This document shows, in pieces, positions 7,296-15,767 of a DNA stretch of 64,000 nucleotides. The stretch's first letter is position 1; each line of letters opens with the position of its first letter. This stretch comes from Nocardioides donggukensis (GTDB lineage: Bacteria > Actinomycetota > Actinomycetes > Propionibacteriales > Nocardioidaceae): assembly GCF_014842875.1 (NCBI RefSeq), contig NZ_JACYXZ010000001.1, positions 186,001-250,000 of the forward strand. Direction: 5' to 3'. The notes beneath the pieces were generated by a model. That model ran no database searches. It was not told where the DNA came from and was given only the letters and a program-made list of their open reading frames with translations. The position numbers and the translations under genes are program-made.

Positions 7296-9805
7296 GACCG
7301 CAGCCTCTCGTTGCCGGGGTCGAAGGCCGGGGTGGCGTCCGGGCTGATCACGGTGACCGGGTACCGCTCCTCCATGTAGGAGACCGCGAGCTCGGTGCCC
7401 ACGGCCGCGAGGTCGGGGGGCAGGTAGGCCATCAGCAGGTGCCGCCCGAGGCTCGGCGCGGAGCCGGCGGAGGTGACGTAGGGGTGGAGGCCGTGCCCGT
7501 CGGTCAGCTCGCCGCCGTCGCGGGTCAGGATCGGCTCGCCGCCGAGCATGAAGCGCCGCTGCCCGGAGGCGGAGGTGTGGTCGTCGACCGCCATCGTGCA
7601 CAGCACCGCGGCCGGCGGCTCGGTGCGCTGCTTGAGGTAGGCGTCCTTGCCGACGAAGTCGGCCGACTTCACCTTGGGCCGCTGCATGCCGGCCTCGACG
7701 ATGGTCCGCTCGGCGTCCAGCTCGGCGCCGAAGGCGCGGTAGCCCTTCTCCAGCCGGCCGGTGCCGCCGTAGACGCCGATGCCGACCGGCACCGCCCCGT
7801 AGCCGTCCCCGGCCTCGTGCAGCAGGCTCCAGAGCCGGGCGCCCTGCTCCATCGGCAGGTAGAGCTCCCAGCCGAGCTCGCCGACGTAGGAGATCCGGGA
7901 GGCGAGCACGGACAGGCTTCCGATCGAGATGTCACGACAGGTGAGGAAGCCGAAGCCCTCGTGGCTGATGTCGGCGGTGGTCAGCTCGCCCAGCACGTCG
8001 CGGGCCCGCGGCCCCCACAGCCCGATCGTGGTGTACGACGAGGTGAGGTCGACCACCGTCGCCGCCCACCCGGAGACGTGCCGGGCGAACCAGGTCCGGT
8101 CCGCCATGCCGTGGGCGCCACCGGTGACGACGCGGAACCGGTCGTGGCCCAGGCGCATCACGGTGAGGTCCGCCCGGAAGCCGCCGCGCCCGTCCAGGAC
8201 GGGGGTGTAGACGACCCGCCCGTCGGCGACGTCGACCTGGGCCACCACGATCGACTGCACCGCCTGGCAGGCCTCCGGGCCGACCACGTCGAAGATCACG
8301 AACGCCGAGAGGTCGACGATGCCGGCCCGCTCGCGCATCGCGAGGTGCTCGGCGTTGATGATCGGGCTCCACCAGCGGCTGTCCCACTCGTGCTCGCGCG
8401 GCAGGACCGCGTCGCCGTAGTCGCCGAGCAGGGCCTCGTTGGCGGCGTACCACTGGGGCCGCTCCCAGCCGGCGACCTCGAAGAAGACCGCGCCGCGGGC
8501 GACCTGGTCGGTGTGCATGGGTGCCAGCCGCTTGCCGCGGTCGGAGGCCCACTGCTCGCCGGGGTGGACGATGCCGTAGGTCTTGTTGAAGGCCTCCGAG
8601 GTGCGGGCCCGGACGTGCTCGCGGGTGCGCTGGTGGGGGTGGAAGCGGGCCACGTCGCTGTGGTGCAGGTCGATCTCCGGGTGGCCGTGGGTCATCCACT
8701 CGGCCAGCGCGCGGCCGACACCCGGCCCCTCCTTGATCCAGACCGCCGCCGCCGACCAGAGCCCGCTCACCTCGGGGGTCTCGCCCAGGACCGGGGCGCC
8801 GTCCGGGGTGAGCGAGAGCAGGCCGTTGATCGCGTAGCGCATCTCGGCGCCGTCGGCACCCAGCGCGTCCGGCATCAGGTCCAGGGCCTGCTCGAGCTGG
8901 GGGTCGAAGTCGTCGGGGGTGAAGGGCATCTCGGTGGGGCTGAGCCGGGCCTGCTCGATCGAGGGGATCTCGTCGGGGTCGTGCAGGATCGCGCGGTGGG
9001 CGTAGGAGCCGACCTCCATGTCGGCGCCGTGCTGGCGCTCGTAGCAGAAGGTGTCCATGTCCCGGATGATCGGGAACGAGATCTCGCCCTCGGTGCCGGC
9101 CAGCTGGGGGATCGGGCCGACGCTGATCATCTGGTGCACTGCGGGGGTGAGTGGGATCGCGGCCCCCGCCATCGCCGCGATCCGCGGGCTCCACACGCCG
9201 CAGGCGACGACGACCACGTCGGTGGCGATGTCGCCGCCGGTGGTGCGGACCCCTCGGATCGCGCCCCGGTGCACGTCGAGGCCGGTGACCTCGACGGTCG
9301 GCACCACGGTCACGGCGCCGAGCTCCTGGGCGGCCTCCCGCATCAGGGTGCCGGCGCGCAGCGAGTCCACGACGCCCACCGACGGCGTCCAGAACGCCCC
9401 CAGCAGGTCGCCGGTCTCCAGGAACGGCACCCGCTCACGGACCTGCTCCGGGGTGACCAGCTCGCTCTCGATGCCCCAGGCCCGGGCGCTGGACATCCGC
9501 CGGCGCAGCTCCTCCATGCGGGCCTCGGTCCGGGCGATCTCGAAGCCGCCGGACCGGGTGAAGACGCCGAGCTCCTGGTACTGCCGGACCGAGTCGAGGG
9601 TCAGGTCGGTGATCTCGCGGGAGTGGTCGACGGGGAAGATGAAGTTGGAGGCGTGGCCGGTCGAGCCGCCCGGGTTCGGCAGGGCCCCCTTGTCCAGCTG
9701 GACGATGTCGCGCCAGCCGAGGCGGGCCAGGTGGTGCACGAGGCTGTTGCCGACGATGCCGGCGCCGATCACCACGGCACGGGCGGTGCTGGGAACGGTG
9801 GCCAT
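7292..9805 (-). CDS. Dimethylglycine oxidase/dehydrogenase-like flavoprotein with C-terminal GcvT folate domain
   Basis: An 837-residue protein with an N-terminal FAD-dependent amine oxidoreductase domain (GxGxxG at residues 14-19; 'GGSTGHASNF' with H51 where dimethylglycine oxidase carries its covalent FAD histidine) and a C-terminal GcvT-type folate domain ('SYVGELGWELYLP', 'RLEKGYRAFGAELDAE'). By established family chemistry it oxidises an N-methyl amine and transfers the one-carbon unit to tetrahydrofolate as 5,10-methylene-THF. Length and order match dimethylglycine oxidase (about 830 residues). ATG 9805 is chosen over an in-frame upstream start because GGGAGG precedes it. The downstream coupled ETF genes argue for a dehydrogenase rather than an O2-using oxidase. 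The exact N-methyl substrate is not proven. Confidence 0.85.
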   Translation of the reverse strand: MATVPSTARAVVIGAGIVGNSLVHHLARLGWRDIVQLDKGALPNPGGSTGHASNFIFPVDHSREITDLTLDSVRQYQELGVFTRSGGFEIARTEARMEELRRRMSSARAWGIESELVTPEQVRERVPFLETGDLLGAFWTPSVGVVDSLRAGTLMREAAQELGAVTVVPTVEVTGLDVHRGAIRGVRTTGGDIATDVVVVACGVWSPRIAAMAGAAIPLTPAVHQMISVGPIPQLAGTEGEISFPIIRDMDTFCYERQHGADMEVGSYAHRAILHDPDEIPSIEQARLSPTEMPFTPDDFDPQLEQALDLMPDALGADGAEMRYAINGLLSLTPDGAPVLGETPEVSGLWSAAAVWIKEGPGVGRALAEWMTHGHPEIDLHHSDVARFHPHQRTREHVRARTSEAFNKTYGIVHPGEQWASDRGKRLAPMHTDQVARGAVFFEVAGWERPQWYAANEALLGDYGDAVLPREHEWDSRWWSPIINAEHLAMRERAGIVDLSAFVIFDVVGPEACQAVQSIVVAQVDVADGRVVYTPVLDGRGGFRADLTVMRLGHDRFRVVTGGAHGMADRTWFARHVSGWAATVVDLTSSYTTIGLWGPRARDVLGELTTADISHEGFGFLTCRDISIGSLSVLASRISYVGELGWELYLPMEQGARLWSLLHEAGDGYGAVPVGIGVYGGTGRLEKGYRAFGAELDAERTIVEAGMQRPKVKSADFVGKDAYLKQRTEPPAAVLCTMAVDDHTSASGQRRFMLGGEPILTRDGGELTDGHGLHPYVTSAGSAPSLGRHLLMAYLPPDLAAVGTELAVSYMEERYPVTVISPDATPAFDPGNERLRS

Positions 9806-9816
9806 GGAACCTCCCG

Positions 9817-9833
9817 GTTGCGTCACTCGCAAC
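9817..9833. promoter_or_regulatory. Palindrome GTTGCG-N5-CGCAAC upstream of the flavoprotein gene
   Basis: A perfect 6-bp inverted repeat, GTTGCG TCACT CGCAAC, sits 11 bp upstream of the flavoprotein ATG and 72 bp downstream of the iclR-type gene on the same strand. IclR-family regulators bind short palindromes of this size. It is a candidate operator, overlapping the leader and ribosome site; binding is inference. Confidence 0.5.
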
Positions 9834-9904
9834 GGAACGCGCGATGCGAGACGAATCAAGCCTCACCGGCGGACCGGTGGCTGTCAAGGGTCGCGGCCGT
9901 GGGA

Positions 9905-10705
9905 CTAGCCGGCCGGGCCGTCGCCCCACCCGAGCCGCCGGGTGATCTCCTCCGCGGCCGCCTGGAGCCGCGGCAGCACCTCGCCGATCCCCGCCTCGTC
10001 GAGGCGGAACGTCGAGCCGCTGACGCTGAGGGCCGCGACCACCTCGCCGTGGGCGTCCCGGATCGGGGCGGCGACCGCGGTCAGCCCCTCCTCGAGCTCG
10101 TCGACGGCCATGGCGTAGCCGCGCTCGCGGGTCTCCTCGAGCTGGCGGCGGAGGGTGGCGGGATCGGTCACCGTCGCCTCGGTGTACGCCGTCAGCCGGG
10201 CCAGCAGCGGCCGCAGCGACCGGGCGTCCAGCCCGGAGAGCAGCACCTTGCCGTTGCTGGTGGCGTGCAGCGGGATCCGCTGGCCGACCCAGTTGTTGGG
10301 CTGCAGGGCCGAGGAGCCGGCGATCTGGTCGAGGTAGAGCGCGGAGCCCTCGGCCAGCACCGCGACGTTGACGGTCTCGCCGGTCGCCGCGGCCAGCTCC
10401 TTGCAGACCGGCCGAGCCTCCTGCACCAGGTCGAGCCGGGCCGAGGTGGCGCCGGCCAGCCGGACCAGCCCCAGCCCGGGCCGGTACTTGCCGCGGTCCT
10501 CGGACTGCTCGACCAGTCCGCGTGCCTCGAGCGTGCCGACCAGCCGGAACGCCGTACTCTTGTGCACGCCGAGCTCGCCGGCGATCTCGGTCACGCCGGC
10601 CTCGCCGGCCGCGGCCAGGATCTCCAGGATCCGGATCGCCCGGTCGACCGACTGGACGATCCCGTTGCCCGGGCCGGTCGGGGTCTCGATCTCCGCGCTC
10701 GCCAT
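9905..10705 (-). CDS. IclR family transcriptional regulator (demethylation block)
   Basis: 266 residues: an N-terminal winged helix (about 15-75; 'SVDRAIRILEILAA', 'HKSTAFRLVGTLEARGLV') and a C-terminal IclR effector domain ('NNWVGQRIPLHATSNGKVLL', 'RERGYAMAVDELEEGLTAVA'). It lies between the DmdA-like gene upstream and the flavoprotein-ETF operon downstream, all on one strand, and GTTGCG motifs occur on both sides of it. The neighbourhood suggests it controls the demethylation genes and senses the methylated substrate or a product. IclR proteins can activate or repress; which applies cannot be told. Confidence 0.88.
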   Translation of the reverse strand: MASAEIETPTGPGNGIVQSVDRAIRILEILAAAGEAGVTEIAGELGVHKSTAFRLVGTLEARGLVEQSEDRGKYRPGLGLVRLAGATSARLDLVQEARPVCKELAAATGETVNVAVLAEGSALYLDQIAGSSALQPNNWVGQRIPLHATSNGKVLLSGLDARSLRPLLARLTAYTEATVTDPATLRRQLEETRERGYAMAVDELEEGLTAVAAPIRDAHGEVVAALSVSGSTFRLDEAGIGEVLPRLQAAAEEITRRLGWGDGPAG

Positions 10706-10728
10706 ACCCCGACGCTAGCCCATCTTCC

Positions 10729-10745
10729 GTTGCGTATCGCACATT
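10729..10745. promoter_or_regulatory. GTTGCG half-site in the iclR leader
   Basis: GTTGCG followed 5 bp later by a poor right arm (CACATT) lies 24 bp upstream of the IclR start, and an inverted GTTGCG (as CGCAAC) lies nearby around 10759-10764. This matches the left arm of the palindrome at 9817 and may reflect autoregulation. Weak evidence. Confidence 0.3.
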
Positions 10746-10887
10746 CGTACTCCACAGGACGCAACAACTCGCCTCGCCACGCCTGGCCGCTCGACGGACA
10801 GGCCTGGCGGATGGTCCCGGACGTTCGACACCCCTGAGACCTGCGATCCAGGGGCCGAACGTCCGGGACCTTCCCACACGGAGCGCG

Positions 10888-12192
10888 TCAGACGGCGGCG
10901 TCGAGCCCGCGGGAGTGCAGGATCTCGCGCTGGTTGGGGTTGACCGACGGACGGAACGGCATCGACACCACCTCGGCCGGGACCGGGACGCCGGGCGAGT
11001 CGGCGTACTTGTCCGGGAGGTGCACCCACAGCGTGGTCCCGAGCGCGGACAGCCCGATCGGGACGTGGGCCATCGCGATGTTCGTGCCGAGCTCGGGGGA
11101 GTACCACGGCGAGGTGACGTAGCCGAGCGGGTCGGCCCCGTGCTCGGCGCTGACCAGCCAGAAGTCCGGCGCGTAGTCGTCGATCGGCCGGCCCTCGAGA
11201 CGCAGTCCGACCAGCGTGTGCGTCCAGGGCGGGTCGCCCGCCTCGAGCGCGGCGCGGGCCGCCTCGAGCGCCGCCTTGCCGACGTAGTCGGCCTCCTTGG
11301 TGCGCGGCACCTGGTAGCCGAGGTTCACCTGGAACGGCAGCGTCTCGGCGTCCATGTCCTGGCCCCACGAGAGGATCCCCGCGGCGATCCGGCGGTGGTG
11401 GGCGGGCGCGATGACCGCCAGGTCGTGCGGTCGCCCGGCTTCGAGGACCGCGTTCCACATCACCTCGGCGTGCAGGGTGGCGTCGCGCAGGTAGATCTCG
11501 TAGCCCTTCTCGCCGGAGAAGCCGGTCTGCGAGACGATCACCTGGCAGCCGGCAACCTCGCCGGCGAGCAGGCCGTACGGCGGCAGCTCGGCCACCTCGG
11601 GCCCGAACAGGTCGGTCATGAGGTCCACCGACTTCGGACCCTGGATCTGCACGGGGGCGACGTCGATCTCGGCGATCTCGACGTCGAAGCGGTGCCCGAC
11701 GTTGATGCCCTGGAGCCAGAACATCAGGTCGGAGTCGGAGAGGCTGAACCAGTACTCCTCCTCCGAGATCCGCAGCAGCACCGGGTCGTTGAGGATGCCG
11801 CCGGCCTCGTTGCAGAGGATGACGTAGCGGGCCCGCATCGGCGGGATCTTGGTGGCGTCGCGGGTGATGACGAAGTTGACGAAGTCGGCCGCGTCGGGGC
11901 CGAGCACCCGGATCTGCCGCTCGACGGCGACGTTCCACATCGTCACGTGGTTGACCAGCGCGTCGTACTCGACCATGGCGCCGCCGTCCTCGGGACGGAC
12001 GTAGCCGCGCGGGTGGTACATCCGGTTGTAGACCGAGGCCCGCCAGCAGCCGGCTTCGTGCGAGAGGTGCCAGTACGGCGACTTGCGGACCCGGGTGTCG
12101 ATGAGCATCTCCACCGGTGTCGGTCCGGACTGGCGCAGGTTGATGGGGACGAGTCGGCCGGACTGGTCGACGGAGGGGGCGTTGTCGTGCAT
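10888..12192 (-). CDS. DmdA/GcvT-like tetrahydrofolate-dependent demethylase (methyltransferase)
   Basis: 434 residues of GcvT fold without any FAD domain. Several segments resemble DMSP demethylase DmdA and related THF-dependent demethylases: 'YDALVNHVTMWNVAVERQI', 'AGGILNDPVLLRI', 'YWFSLSDSDLMFWLQG', 'VQIQGPKS' and 'ILSWGQDMDAETLPFQVNLG'. Such enzymes move a methyl group from a sulfonium, ammonium or methoxy donor to THF, giving 5-methyl-THF. ATG 12192 has AGGAG seven bases upstream; the longer upstream frame is not needed. The metF-like gene ends 22 bp upstream on the same strand, so the two are probably cotranscribed. A plain aminomethyltransferase is less likely because glycine-cleavage partners are absent. 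The substrate is unknown. Confidence 0.75.
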   Translation of the reverse strand: MHDNAPSVDQSGRLVPINLRQSGPTPVEMLIDTRVRKSPYWHLSHEAGCWRASVYNRMYHPRGYVRPEDGGAMVEYDALVNHVTMWNVAVERQIRVLGPDAADFVNFVITRDATKIPPMRARYVILCNEAGGILNDPVLLRISEEEYWFSLSDSDLMFWLQGINVGHRFDVEIAEIDVAPVQIQGPKSVDLMTDLFGPEVAELPPYGLLAGEVAGCQVIVSQTGFSGEKGYEIYLRDATLHAEVMWNAVLEAGRPHDLAVIAPAHHRRIAAGILSWGQDMDAETLPFQVNLGYQVPRTKEADYVGKAALEAARAALEAGDPPWTHTLVGLRLEGRPIDDYAPDFWLVSAEHGADPLGYVTSPWYSPELGTNIAMAHVPIGLSALGTTLWVHLPDKYADSPGVPVPAEVVSMPFRPSVNPNQREILHSRGLDAAV

Positions 12193-12214
12193 GGTGCTCT
12201 CCTGGGTGGCAGTG

Positions 12215-13141
12215 CTAGGACATGTCGGTGGGACCACCGGCGGCGGTCGGCGGGGCGGCTCCTCTCGTGCGGCCGAGGCGGGCGACCAGGTCACGCCGCC
12301 ATGCCTCGGTCTCGGCGACCTGGTTGAACGTGAAGACGTGCAGGCCCACCACCGCGGCGTCGGGGCGGGTCAGGGCGGGTGCGCAGTCGAGGAGGAAGCG
12401 CTCGCCGGTGAAGCCGCCGGGCGTGGTCAGCCGCGAGAGCGTGCGCCGGTGCTTGAGCAGGAAGCGGGTCGACTCCCCGACCCCGATCCGGGTGGCCACC
12501 GCCAGCAGCCGCGCCGGGTCGACCGGACCGGGCAGGCCGAGCAGCAGCGGCATGGTCACGCCGCGCGCCCGCACCCGCGCCAGCCACGTCGCCAGCACCG
12601 TCGGGTCGAAGGTCAGGTTGCTGACCAGCTCGGTGGCGTGCTGCCGCTTGTCCCACATCGCCTGGATGGTCAGGTCGTCGTGGATGGTGGGGTGCGACTC
12701 GGGGTAGGCGGTGATCCCGACCTCCGCGAAGGGGGAGCCCAGGGTCCTCAGGTCGGCGAGAAGGGCCAGCGCGTCGGCGTACGCGCCGGCGGCCTCGGCG
12801 TCGCCGCCGGGGACGAACACGCGGCGTACGCCGTGGGAGGTGAGCCGGTCGCAGATCTCCGCCAGCTCGTCCCGGCCGCTGATCATCCGGGCGGCGAGGT
12901 GGGGCACCACGTCGTACCCGTGTCCGGCCAGGCGCTCGGTCAGGTCGAGCGTGGCTCCCAGCCCGCGCCGCGGCGAGGCGGTGACGGTCACGGTGCGCTC
13001 GGTGGGTACGTGCGCGAGCACGGCCTCCTCGATCCCCTCGGTCGGGAGCACCTCGTAGCGGGCGTGGTCGAGCAGCGAGAGCAGCTTCATCCGCTCGCGC
13101 GGCCGTCCAGGACGGCTCAGGAGGTGCAAAGTGTTGCGCAT
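12215..13141 (-). CDS. Methylenetetrahydrofolate reductase-like protein
   Basis: 308 residues starting at ATG 13141. It resembles MetF/MTHFR TIM barrels: 'ERTVTVTASPRRG', 'YDVVPHLAARMI', 'GVRRVFVPGGDAEAAGAY', 'VGITAYPESHPTI' and 'ELVSNLTFDPTVLATWL'. It is divergent: where classical MetF has a glutamine in its 'ITQFFFD' motif, an asparagine is present here. With the THF demethylase directly downstream it may run oxidatively, turning 5-methyl-THF to 5,10-methylene-THF, as in known methyl-group catabolism. A biosynthetic role for methionine is less likely by context. An alternative start is ATG 13090, which lacks a ribosome site. Confidence 0.75.
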   Translation of the reverse strand: MRNTLHLLSRPGRPRERMKLLSLLDHARYEVLPTEGIEEAVLAHVPTERTVTVTASPRRGLGATLDLTERLAGHGYDVVPHLAARMISGRDELAEICDRLTSHGVRRVFVPGGDAEAAGAYADALALLADLRTLGSPFAEVGITAYPESHPTIHDDLTIQAMWDKRQHATELVSNLTFDPTVLATWLARVRARGVTMPLLLGLPGPVDPARLLAVATRIGVGESTRFLLKHRRTLSRLTTPGGFTGERFLLDCAPALTRPDAAVVGLHVFTFNQVAETEAWRRDLVARLGRTRGAAPPTAAGGPTDMS

Positions 13142-13296
13142 GCCACGACCAGTTTCGTTATACGCACCCGACGTGGTCAGGGTAGGACGCGACCACCCTC
13201 GCGAGAAAGAGGTGCGAGGCATCGATTTTCTGGCATGTCGGAGCGCCGGGTCGGGTGCTGGGTGGCGGCCTCGGGCGACCCCCCCCGCCAACGGGG

Positions 13297-14772
13297 CTAC
13301 AGGTAGCGGGCGGTGCGCTCGGCGAGCGGGCCCGGGCCCGTGGACAGCAGCGCCGCGAGCTCGAACTCCAGGACCCGGCCCATCCGCCGGCAGAACTCCT
13401 CCGGCTCGTCCGCCGCGTCCGGCTGCTCGGCGACGATCCGGTCGACGATGCCGCGCTCGTGCAGGTCGATCGCCCGCACCAGCTGGGCCCGCGCCATCTC
13501 CGGCGCGTGGTCGGTGTCCCGGTGCACGATGGCACTGGCCCCCTCCGGCGGCAGTGGCGACAGCCAGGCGTGCTGGGCGGCGACCAGCCGGTCGGCCGGG
13601 AGCAGGGCCAGGGCGCCGCCGCCGTTCCCCTCGCCGAGCATCAGGCACAGGGTCGGCGCGTCCAGCGTCACCAGGTCCGAGAGGCAGCGCGCGATCTCGC
13701 CGGCCAGCCCGCCCTCCTCGGCCTCCACCGAGAGCGCCGCCCCCTGGGTGTCGATGACCGTGACCAGCGGCAGTCCGAGCTCGGAGGCCAGCCGCATCCC
13801 GCGGCGGGCCTCGCGCAGCGCCTCGGGCCCCATCGGGTGCTCGGGGGTCTGGCCGCGGCGGTCCTGGCCGAGGAACACGCACGGGGCATCCCCGAACCGG
13901 GCGAGCGCGATCAGCAGCCCCGGGTCCGACTCGCCCTCGCCGGTGCCGTTGAGCGGGACCACGTCGGAGGCGGCGTACCGGAGCAGGCGTCGGACGCCGG
14001 GGCGCTGGGGGTTGCGGGACCGGGTGACCACGTCCCAGGCGTCCACGTCGGGGACGGGCAGGGTCACGGACTCGGCGACGGGCGCGATCCCGGTGCGGGG
14101 TGCCAGCAGGATCCGCAGCGCCCGGTCGAGGATGTCGGCGATCTGCTCCGGCGGCACCACCGCATCGATGATCCCGTGCGCGTAGAGGTTCTCAGCTGTC
14201 TGCACGCCGTCCGGGAAGGCCCTCCCGTAGAGCGCCTCGTAGACCCGGGGGCCGAGGAAGCCGGTGAGCGCTCCCGGCTCGGCGACCGTGACCTGGCCGA
14301 GCGAGCCCCAGGACGCCATCACCCCGCCGGTGGTGGGGTTGCGCAGGTAGACGAGGTAGGGCAGGCCGGCCGCCTTGTGCGCGGCGACGGCGCCGCTGAT
14401 CCGGACCATCTGCACGAAGGCCGGCGTGCCCTCCTGCATGCGGGTGCCGCCGCTGGTCGGGGCCGCCAGCAGCGGCAGGCCCTCCGCCGTCGCGCGCTCG
14501 ACCGCGGCCACCAGCCGGTCGGCGGCGTCGCGCCCGATCGAGCCGGCGAGGAAGCCGAACTCGCAGACCACGACCGCCACCCGACGGCCGCGCATCAGGC
14601 CCTCGCCGCTGAGCACCGACTCATCGACGCCGCTGCGCGCCTCGGCCGCCGCCAGCTCGGCGGCGTACTCGGGGCTGATCCCCGTGCGTCGCGGCGGCAC
14701 GTCCCACGAGGTCCAGGAGCCCTCGTCGAGGACGAGGTCGATGAGGTCGGCGGCGGAGAGGCGGTCGGTCAC
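13297..14772 (-). CDS. accD3: Acetyl/acyl-CoA carboxylase carboxyltransferase, beta-alpha fusion (AccD3 type)
   Basis: 491 residues carrying both crotonase-like halves of the carboxyltransferase in one chain. The N-terminal AccD-like half has 'MRGRRVAVVVCEFGFLAGSIG', 'PTSGGTRMQEGT' and 'NPTTGGVMASWG'. The C-terminal AccA-like half has 'GMRLASELGLPLVTVIDTQG', 'GEGNGGGALALLPADRLVA' and 'LSPLPPEGASAI'. This architecture and length match mycobacterial AccD3. It would transfer carboxyl from carboxybiotin to an acyl-CoA; no biotin carboxylase is in the window. The start is GTG 14772, overlapping the upstream epimerase stop by GTGA, so the two are coupled. Confidence 0.88.
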   Translation of the reverse strand: MTDRLSAADLIDLVLDEGSWTSWDVPPRRTGISPEYAAELAAAEARSGVDESVLSGEGLMRGRRVAVVVCEFGFLAGSIGRDAADRLVAAVERATAEGLPLLAAPTSGGTRMQEGTPAFVQMVRISGAVAAHKAAGLPYLVYLRNPTTGGVMASWGSLGQVTVAEPGALTGFLGPRVYEALYGRAFPDGVQTAENLYAHGIIDAVVPPEQIADILDRALRILLAPRTGIAPVAESVTLPVPDVDAWDVVTRSRNPQRPGVRRLLRYAASDVVPLNGTGEGESDPGLLIALARFGDAPCVFLGQDRRGQTPEHPMGPEALREARRGMRLASELGLPLVTVIDTQGAALSVEAEEGGLAGEIARCLSDLVTLDAPTLCLMLGEGNGGGALALLPADRLVAAQHAWLSPLPPEGASAIVHRDTDHAPEMARAQLVRAIDLHERGIVDRIVAEQPDAADEPEEFCRRMGRVLEFELAALLSTGPGPLAERTARYL

Positions 14773-15752
14773 TGGCGCAGGCTATGCCAGGCGGCGAGCA
14801 GAGCGGCCTCGTCCCTGCGGGTGAGACCGGTGCGGGGCGGCTCGGGGGTGGCGCGCAGCCACGCCAGCGTGTCCCGGGCGGTCTCCTCGACGGGCCGGGT
14901 GGTCAGACCCGCGGCGCGGGCGGGCGAGGCGTCGTGCGCCATGAGTCCGGCGTGCTCCGGCAGGGGCAGCCACAGCGGGAGGGACCGCGGCCCCATCCAC
15001 GGCTCGACCTGCTGCTCGAGGAGGAACTCCTGCGGCACCCAGGTCGCCCGCAGCGGCACGCCGACCCCGGTGGCGATCGCGTCCAGGACGGCGCCGCGGG
15101 AGCCGACCGGTCCGACGGCGTCGAGCGTCCCGGTACGCCGCCGCTCGGCGCCGTCGACCAGCCAGGCCGCCAGGTCGCGGACGTCGACCACCTGCACGGC
15201 GTCGTCCGGCGAGCCGGGCGCCAGCACCTCGCCGCCGTCCGCGATCCGTTCCGGCCAGTAGGAGAACCGGCCCGAGGGGTCGCCCGGCCCGACGATGAGG
15301 CCCGGCCGGGCGATCAGCGACGAGGCCGCTCCGGCGGCGACCGCCTGCTCGCACGCGACCTTCATCGCGCCGTAGGTCTCCGGCGAGCTCATCGGGTCCT
15401 CGTCGGTGGTGACCGGGTCGAGCAGCGGCAGCGTGTCCGGCGTGCCGCCGGGGACCGAGCTGTCGGCGTACACGCTGATCGTGGAGACGAAGACCCAGTG
15501 CGCCTCCGGCAGCGCGGCGACCGCCGCCCGCACCCGTGAGGGGTGCCGGGCTACGTCGATGACCGCGTCGTGGTCCTGCCCGAGGTCGGGCGGCGGTGGC
15601 TGGTCGCGGTCCCAGGCGACGTGCCGGACCCCGTCCGGCAGCGGGCCGGAGGTGCCCCGGCAGGCGCAGGTGACCCGGTGGCCGCGCTCGACCGCCTGCC
15701 GGGCCACCTCCCGGGAGAGGAACGCCGAGCCGCCGAGCACGAGGAGCCGCAT
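14769..15752 (-). CDS. NAD-dependent epimerase/dehydratase family protein
   Basis: 327 residues, extended short-chain dehydrogenase fold. The Rossmann motif is at the N-terminus (MRLLVLGGSAFLSREVARQA, a GGSxFLS variant of GxxGxxG). The catalytic Tyr/Lys pair appears as 'SSPETYGAMKVACEQAV', and 'SLIARPGLIVGPGD' is a family signature. It resembles actinobacterial reductases acting on sugar nucleotides or isoflavone-reductase-like substrates, but no substrate can be named. It is coupled to accD3 downstream by a GTGA overlap and lies 15 bp after the GNAT gene on the same strand. Confidence 0.82.
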   Translation of the reverse strand: MRLLVLGGSAFLSREVARQAVERGHRVTCACRGTSGPLPDGVRHVAWDRDQPPPPDLGQDHDAVIDVARHPSRVRAAVAALPEAHWVFVSTISVYADSSVPGGTPDTLPLLDPVTTDEDPMSSPETYGAMKVACEQAVAAGAASSLIARPGLIVGPGDPSGRFSYWPERIADGGEVLAPGSPDDAVQVVDVRDLAAWLVDGAERRRTGTLDAVGPVGSRGAVLDAIATGVGVPLRATWVPQEFLLEQQVEPWMGPRSLPLWLPLPEHAGLMAHDASPARAAGLTTRPVEETARDTLAWLRATPEPPRTGLTRRDEAALLAAWHSLRQ

Positions 15753-15767
15753 GGTCGGAGCCGCCGC

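Noticed and set aside
7439-10837. 1132-codon plus-strand frame opposite the flavoprotein and iclR genes
   Set aside because: Mirror frame of clear genes; no domain-like sequence and composition of a shadow.
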